A stretch of 5,790 nucleotides of DNA from an uncultured Collinsella sp. (GTDB taxonomy: Bacteria > Actinomycetota > Coriobacteriia > Coriobacteriales > Coriobacteriaceae). Each line of letters opens with the position of its first letter. The first letter of the stretch is position 1. The translations under genes were made by a program, and so were the position numbers. The notes below the pieces were generated by a model, which did not search any database, was not told the DNA's origin, and saw only the letters and a program-made list of their open reading frames with translations. This document shows positions 1-3,579 of the stretch, piece after piece. Location: the NCBI GenBank assembly GCA_900754435.1, contig CAAECT010000021.1, positions 1-5,790 on the forward strand, written 5' to 3'.

Positions 1-22
1 TGGCCCCGATAGCTCGGAGCCA
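1..22 (-). terminator. Candidate terminator hairpin behind the lipoprotein gene
   Basis: Positions 1-7 and 16-22 can pair around an 8-base loop. On the minus-strand transcript all seven pairs form, one of them a G-U wobble (positions 5 and 18). On the plus strand that same pair would be a C-A mismatch, so the stem favours minus-strand RNA. It starts about 32 bases after the lipoprotein stop codon, a sensible place for an intrinsic terminator. The U tract that should follow would lie left of position 1, outside the window, so the call cannot be completed here. Confidence 0.35.
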
Positions 23-54
23 TTCCTGAGTCGCTTGACGTGAGAATCACAGCG

Positions 55-1071
55 CTACTTGAGCTTTAGCGCCTCCATCATGGGCACGGCGGCATCCCAA
101 TCGATCTTCCAGCCGATCGACACGCGGACGGTTTCACCCGTTGCGGGAGCCGTCGCAAACAGTGTATGGCCGTTGTCGGGACCGGTAAAGCGCAGCCACG
201 TTATGCCGTTGTACTCGACCTGGTCGGTTGTTGTCTCCTTGCCTTCGTAGATCTGCTCTAGGCTTGCAACCTCTTCCTCCGGCGAGCGCGGGAAGATGTT
301 GATGTTCAGGCGTCCTCCAGTCTCGTCGTGGAAGAAGTCTGCCTTTTCGTGCTCTTCGTTGGACGAATCCAGCGTGTACCCATCGGCGGCCTCGATACTG
401 TACGATGCGCAATCGATGCCGGTCATATTGGCCGCGTCACCAGAATCGGCCACACCGCCGGCCGCCTTGAACTCCTTGGTCTCGCATCCCGTGGTGTCAA
501 AGTGCATGGCCTCATGATTCTTGGCGGGGGCATAAGCGTCTACGAACTCGACAGTGATGGGCCCGTAGTACGCCGTCTTGGGCGCCCAGAAATACACGTA
601 CTCAACGGTCTCGCCCGGGCCGATATCTGGCCTCTCGGAAAGGTCGATGCCCTCGTGCAGCTCATCGGGAGCCTCGCTTGCAACGTAGTCGAGCACGGCC
701 GCCTTGCCGGAAGTAAACAACGGGTCGCCTGCCTCAAGATCGCCCTGGGCAGCATGCACGTTAAAGGAACTGAACGTCCTGTTCTTTGTGTTGTTGTTGG
801 TGATCTTGATGTGCAGGTAAAAGCCGTCCTGCAGCTTGGCATCGCCGCGATAGAACGTACCGTGAGCCACAGACTCATAGGTAATGCCTGCTACCTCGAC
901 CGTCTGCGAATCATAGGCCTTGGCCTTCTTGGACTTCTCCTGCACAGGTGCGCTCCCGCCCGAGCCACTCGGCGCATTACCGCCGCAGCCAGCAAGCGTA
1001 CACGCCAACACAGCCGAAAGCGCCACGGTGGGAATTCCTAACAGCAGCTTCTTCGTCATGGGCTTCATCAT
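55..1071 (-). CDS. Two-domain secreted lipoprotein, DUF5067-like N-terminal domain, function unknown
   Basis: Predicted 338-residue protein anchored by lipid to the outer face of the membrane. The first 28 residues are a lipoprotein signal peptide: two lysines (7-8), a hydrophobic run, then the lipobox LAGC with Cys29 as the lipidation site. A Gly/Ser/Ala-rich and then Lys-rich linker follows to about residue 52. Residues about 56-182 look like the Ig-like DUF5067/DUF4352 type: an extended strand with an Asn-rich turn, a Q-G-x-L-E motif, a later PGE turn, then Pro-x-Thr-Val-Glu-Phe. Residues about 218-338 form a second alpha/beta domain resembling the DcrB/PsbP-like fold (a weak, inferred match). 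Cys196 and Cys221 flank the linker between the domains and could form a disulfide. The start is the ATG at 1069-1071, because AAAGGAG lies 8 bases upstream and the signal peptide begins there; an in-frame ATG at 1164 would add 31 residues with no signal-like character. A second ATG directly follows (1066-1068). The gene is divergent from the topoisomerase operon. No enzymatic motif is seen; ligand binding or an envelope role is conceivable but unsupported. Confidence 0.85.
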   Translation of the reverse strand: MMKPMTKKLLLGIPTVALSAVLACTLAGCGGNAPSGSGGSAPVQEKSKKAKAYDSQTVEVAGITYESVAHGTFYRGDAKLQDGFYLHIKITNNNTKNRTFSSFNVHAAQGDLEAGDPLFTSGKAAVLDYVASEAPDELHEGIDLSERPDIGPGETVEYVYFWAPKTAYYGPITVEFVDAYAPAKNHEAMHFDTTGCETKEFKAAGGVADSGDAANMTGIDCASYSIEAADGYTLDSSNEEHEKADFFHDETGGRLNINIFPRSPEEEVASLEQIYEGKETTTDQVEYNGITWLRFTGPDNGHTLFATAPATGETVRVSIGWKIDWDAAVPMMEALKLK

Positions 1072-1079
1072 CCTCACCG

Positions 1080-1086
1080 CTCCTTT
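1080..1086 (-). promoter_or_regulatory. Shine-Dalgarno site fixing the lipoprotein start
   Basis: Read on the minus strand this is AAAGGAG, 8 bases before the ATG at 1069-1071 and 11 before the adjacent ATG at 1066-1068. It sits inside the 31-codon upstream extension of the open frame, so it argues against the far start at 1164. Confidence 0.75.
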
Positions 1087-1305
1087 CGCTTGCAGCTCAT
1101 CCGTTGCCCGAGGCCTTCGTCGCCCCGTGGCATCGGCTTCCACAATGAGCGTATGACGAAACACGGCGCCGGCGAAGTGACCCGTGGCCCAAATAACGCC
1201 CCGTTAGACCCCCTTTCAGACCAAAAGAGCCCCAGTTCGCATACCCTCGGCCCACAAAACGAGACGCATGTCCCAATGTTCGATTCAATCCAACAATCCG
1301 CATGG

Positions 1306-1324
1306 CGCGTTTTTGACAAACGCG
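1306..1324. repeat. Short perfect inverted repeat (7-bp arms, 5-base loop)
   Basis: CGCGTTT at 1306-1312 pairs with AAACGCG at 1318-1324 around the loop TTGAC. No T run follows on either strand, so it does not look like an intrinsic terminator. It could be a protein site or a chance palindrome. It contains the hexamer TTGACA (1313-1318), but no -10 element sits at the right distance downstream. Confidence 0.4.
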
Positions 1325-1367
1325 TCCAACCGCAAACGCAGCAGGACGCATTCGACCGCTTTCAAAC

Positions 1368-1404
1368 TTACTCGGACAGAACCGACTCGGATTTGTCCGA
1401 GTAA
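1368..1404. repeat. 11-bp perfect inverted repeat with a third internal half-site
   Basis: TTACTCGGACA at 1368-1378 is the exact reverse complement of TGTCCGAGTAA at 1394-1404, separated by 15 bases. The spacer carries another copy of ACTCGGA (1385-1391), which forms its own perfect 7-bp stem with TCCGAGT (1396-1402) around a TTTG tetraloop. Two mutually exclusive hairpins are therefore possible, or three half-sites for a regulator, with the two direct copies offset by 15 bases. No T tract follows on either strand. It lies 132 bases upstream of the topoisomerase B start. The regulator, if any, is unknown. Confidence 0.6.
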
Positions 1405-1410
1405 ACGCTG

Positions 1411-1459
1411 TTCCACCAAATTCCGAACGATTGTTCGATGGATTTCGTGTTGGGTGGAA
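1411..1459. repeat. Extended imperfect dyad around the candidate SOS box
   Basis: TTCCACC (1411-1417) pairs with GGTGGAA (1453-1459). Inside it AAAT (1418-1421) pairs with ATTT (1442-1445), CC (1423-1424) with GG (1440-1441), and GAAC (1425-1428) with GTTC (1433-1436). The strands have unequal bulges (one base on the left, 3 and 7 on the right). As RNA this would make a long interrupted hairpin; as DNA it may be a composite operator. The outer arms are perfect 7-mers, but the whole is imperfect, and part of it may be chance. Confidence 0.4.
1424..1437. promoter_or_regulatory. Candidate LexA (SOS) box
   Basis: CGAACGATTGTTCG is a perfect CGAAC-N4-GTTCG palindrome. This is the core of the LexA/DinR site known in Bacillus (CGAACRNRYGTTCG; this copy departs at one spacer position) and in mycobacteria (TCGAAC-N4-GTTCGA; this copy departs at the first base only). 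It ends 99 bases before the topoisomerase B start codon, so an operon under DNA-damage control is suggested. It does not overlap the best -10 candidate; it lies about 40 bases upstream of it, which is less usual for a simple LexA repressor site. Identification is by motif alone. Confidence 0.5.
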
Positions 1460-1476
1460 TCGTCTGTGGGCTGGGC

Positions 1477-1482
1477 TATGCT
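1477..1482 (+). promoter_or_regulatory. Possible -10 element for the topoisomerase operon
   Basis: TATGCT matches four of six bases of the TATAAT consensus and would place the transcript start near 1489, giving a leader of roughly 48 bases. No good -35 hexamer lies 16-18 bases upstream; the nearest TTG-type hexamer (TTGGGT, 1450-1455) is 21 bases away. A second AT-rich candidate is TATCTATAT at 1491-1499, also without a clear -35. The promoter should lie in this short AT-richer stretch, but the exact element is uncertain. Confidence 0.25.
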
Positions 1483-1513
1483 ACCTTGACTATCTATATG
1501 ACTTAAACGCAGC

Positions 1514-1520
1514 AAAGGAG
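1514..1520 (+). promoter_or_regulatory. Strong Shine-Dalgarno sequence at unusually long spacing
   Basis: AAAGGAG lies 16 bases before the ATG at 1537, much further than the usual 5-10. No ATG, GTG or TTG lies in that frame between the in-frame stop TAA (1504-1506) and 1537, so the start itself is not in doubt. The weaker purine run GAGAGAG at 1525-1531, 5 bases from the ATG, may serve instead. Confidence 0.5.
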
Positions 1521-1536
1521 CACCGAGAGAGCGAGT

Positions 1537-3534
1537 ATGGCAAAAAACACCGCAAACTATGGTAACGACAGTATCCGCCAGCTCAAGGACGAGGAGCGCG
1601 TACGTCTGCGCCCCGCCGTTATCTTTGGCTCGGACGGGCTCGACGGCTGCGCGCATGCCGCCTTCGAGATCTTGTCCAACGCCGTTGACGAGGCACGCCA
1701 GGGCTACGGCAAGCTCATCACCCTTACCGCCTTTCGCGATGGCTCCATTCAGGTAGAGGACAACGGCCGCGGCTGCCCGCTCGACTGGAACCCTTCCGAG
1801 AAGCGCTTTAACTGGGAGCTCGTCTTTTGCGAGCTCTACGCCGGCGGCAAGTACAACAACAACCAAGGCGGCGACTACGACTTCTCGCTCGGCACCAATG
1901 GCCTGGGCTCGTGCGCGACCCAGTACGCCTCCGAGTACATGGACGTCACGGTTTGGCGCGACGGCAACAAGTACTCCTTACACTTTAAAAAGGGCAAGGT
2001 CGTCGGCGCCAAAAAGAAGGCACTCGAGATTGAGCCTAGCAACAAGGACCGCACCGGCACCACCATCAAGTGGCGCCCCGATCTTGAGGTCTTTACCTCC
2101 ATCAGTATCCCCCACGATTGGTATCGCGAGACCATGCGCCGCCAGGCCGTGGTCAACGCCAACGTGACCTTCCGCCTGCGCATCGAGGGTGACGATGGCG
2201 AGTTTTCCGAAGAGGATTTTTGCTATCCCAAGGGCATCGAGGACTACGTGCTCGAGAAGGTCGGTACCGACTACCTTACCGAGCCCTTCTTTATCGAGGC
2301 CGACCGTCGCGGTCGCGATCGCGAGGACCTGCCCGATTACAACGTAAAGATCACTGCTTGCATGTGCTTCTCGCGCACTTTCATGATGCAGGAGTACTAC
2401 CACAACTCATCGTGGCTCGAGAACGGCGGTTCGCCCGAGAAGGCAGCCCGCAGCGCTCTGACCAGCGCCATCGATGCCTACATCAAGCAACAGGGCAAGT
2501 ACAACAAAAACGAGAGCGGCATTAAGTGGCAAGACGTCCAGGACTGCCTGGTACTGGTGACCAACTGCTTCTCCACCCAGACGTCCTACGAAAACCAGAC
2601 CAAGAAGGCCATCAATAACCGCTTTATCCAGCAGGCCATGACGGCCTTCTTTAAAGAGCGCCTCTCGACCTACTTGATCGAGAACAAGGACGCCGCCAAC
2701 AAGATCATGGAGCAGGTGCTCATCAACAAGCGCTCGCGCGAGAACGCCGAGAAGACGCGTCAGAGCATCAAGACCAACCTGCAGCAGAAGACCGACATGG
2801 CCAACCGCGTGCAGAAGTTCATCGACTGCCGCTCCAAGGACAAGAGCCGCCGCGAGATCTACATCGTAGAGGGCGACTCGGCAGCAGGCGCCATTCGCAC
2901 CTCGCGCGATGCCGAGTTCCAGGGCGTTATGCCCGTCCGCGGTAAGATCCTCAACTGCCTGAAGGAGGATTATCCGCGCATCTTTAAGTCCGACATCATC
3001 ATGGACCTCATGCGCGTGCTGGGCTGCGGCGTGGAGATCAAAGACAAGCGCATCAAGAACCTTGGCGCCTTTGACCTGGACAACCTCAACTGGAACAAGG
3101 TCATCATCTGTACGGACGCCGACGTCGACGGGTACCACATCCGCACGCTCGTGCTCACCATGCTCTACCGTCTGGTGCCCACGCTTATCGACGAGGGCTA
3201 CGTGTATATCGCCGAGTCGCCGCTCTACGAGATCAACTGCAAAGAAAAGACCTACTTTGCCTACACCGAGCTCGAGAAGAACGGCATTCTTAAGGAGATC
3301 GGCGACCAGAAGTGCTCCATCAACCGCTCCAAGGGTCTTGGTGAAAACGATCCGGACATGATGTGGCTCACCACCATGAACCCCGAGACGCGACGCCTGA
3401 TCAAAGTGGAGCCCGAGGACGTCACCAAGATGGAAACCATGTTCAACCTTCTGCTGGGTAACGACGAGGCGGGCCGCAAGCGCCATATCTCGGAGCACGG
3501 CAAGGAATACCTGGACCAGCTGGACCTGCAGTAG
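1537..3534 (+). CDS. parE: DNA topoisomerase IV subunit B (ParE/GyrB family)
   Basis: ATPase and metal-binding subunit of a type IIA topoisomerase. It uses ATP binding and hydrolysis to drive passage of one DNA duplex through a break held by the A subunit. All 665 residues are present, a usual length for a ParE or short GyrB without the enterobacterial GyrB insertion. The GHKL ATPase fills about residues 20-230: Glu44, Asn48 and Asp51 in the EILSNAVDEA motif, Asp75 of DNGRG (75-79), the ATP-lid region GGKYNNN and the GTNGLG loop (119-124), and Arg141 at the position of the coumarin-contact Arg136 of E. coli GyrB. The transducer carries the QTK loop at 354-356. The Toprim domain spans about 439-555: EGDSA (445-449) with catalytic Glu445, PVRGK ending at Lys470, and Asp527/Asp529/Asp531 in TDADVDG. 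The C-terminal tail (about 645-665) matches the usual GyrB/ParE end. The ATG at 1537 is the first possible start after an in-frame stop. It is co-transcribed with the A subunit 45 bases downstream. It belongs to the clostridial/coriobacterial type often labelled only toprim-domain protein; gyrB is the alternative name, disfavoured by the partner's missing GyrA box. Confidence 0.9.
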   Translation: MAKNTANYGNDSIRQLKDEERVRLRPAVIFGSDGLDGCAHAAFEILSNAVDEARQGYGKLITLTAFRDGSIQVEDNGRGCPLDWNPSEKRFNWELVFCELYAGGKYNNNQGGDYDFSLGTNGLGSCATQYASEYMDVTVWRDGNKYSLHFKKGKVVGAKKKALEIEPSNKDRTGTTIKWRPDLEVFTSISIPHDWYRETMRRQAVVNANVTFRLRIEGDDGEFSEEDFCYPKGIEDYVLEKVGTDYLTEPFFIEADRRGRDREDLPDYNVKITACMCFSRTFMMQEYYHNSSWLENGGSPEKAARSALTSAIDAYIKQQGKYNKNESGIKWQDVQDCLVLVTNCFSTQTSYENQTKKAINNRFIQQAMTAFFKERLSTYLIENKDAANKIMEQVLINKRSRENAEKTRQSIKTNLQQKTDMANRVQKFIDCRSKDKSRREIYIVEGDSAAGAIRTSRDAEFQGVMPVRGKILNCLKEDYPRIFKSDIIMDLMRVLGCGVEIKDKRIKNLGAFDLDNLNWNKVIICTDADVDGYHIRTLVLTMLYRLVPTLIDEGYVYIAESPLYEINCKEKTYFAYTELEKNGILKEIGDQKCSINRSKGLGENDPDMMWLTTMNPETRRLIKVEPEDVTKMETMFNLLLGNDEAGRKRHISEHGKEYLDQLDLQ

Positions 3535-3569
3535 CAGCAAATCGATAACGACGGCCCATAAGAAGTTCA

Positions 3570-3575
3570 AGAGGA
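3570..3575 (+). promoter_or_regulatory. Shine-Dalgarno site for the GTG start of subunit A
   Basis: AGAGGA ends 4 bases before the GTG at 3580-3582, a slightly tight spacing. An in-frame TAA at 3559-3561 rules out a start further upstream, and the next in-frame ATG would be residue 41, already inside the conserved core. The site therefore supports a GTG start. Confidence 0.6.
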
Positions 3576-3579
3576 AATC

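Larger units (their letters stand above)
1072..1536. other. Divergent intergenic control region, 465 bases, no convincing gene
   Basis: This stretch separates the minus-strand lipoprotein from the plus-strand topoisomerase operon and must hold both promoters. The half near the lipoprotein (about 1087-1300) shows no clear structure or promoter to me. The half near the operon (about 1300-1500) is dense in inverted repeats: a 7-bp hairpin at 1306-1324, an 11-bp dyad at 1368-1404 with a third half-site, and an imperfect dyad at 1411-1459 enclosing a LexA-type palindrome at 1424-1437. The short open frames here lack ribosome sites and recognisable protein character. The clustering on the operon side suggests these elements control the topoisomerase genes rather than the lipoprotein. 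Confidence 0.7.

Noticed and set aside
328..1041. 237-codon plus-strand open frame opposite the lipoprotein gene
   Set aside because: It is antisense to a gene with a clear signal peptide and domain pattern. It has no ribosome site and its product resembles no family I know.
1072..1164. In-frame 31-residue N-terminal extension of the lipoprotein from an ATG at 1164
   Set aside because: The Shine-Dalgarno site at 1080-1086 and the complete lipoprotein signal peptide both point to the ATG at 1069-1071. The extension is Arg-rich and would bury the signal sequence.
1313..1318. TTGACA, a perfect -35 hexamer on the plus strand
   Set aside because: No -10-like hexamer occurs 16-18 bases downstream, and it lies in the loop and arm of a small palindrome more than 200 bases from the next gene.
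1276..1404. Possible 42-residue small protein on the plus strand in the intergenic region
   Set aside because: No Shine-Dalgarno at a suitable distance, composition looks random, and its stop codon falls inside the inverted repeat at 1368-1404, which is a better explanation of that sequence.
1368..1404. Inverted repeat as an intrinsic terminator
   Set aside because: No T run follows on either strand, and no gene ends nearby.
1486..1491. TTGACT as a -35 for the topoisomerase operon
   Set aside because: The sequence 16-18 bases downstream falls on the ribosome-site region (near GCAGCA) and has no -10 character.
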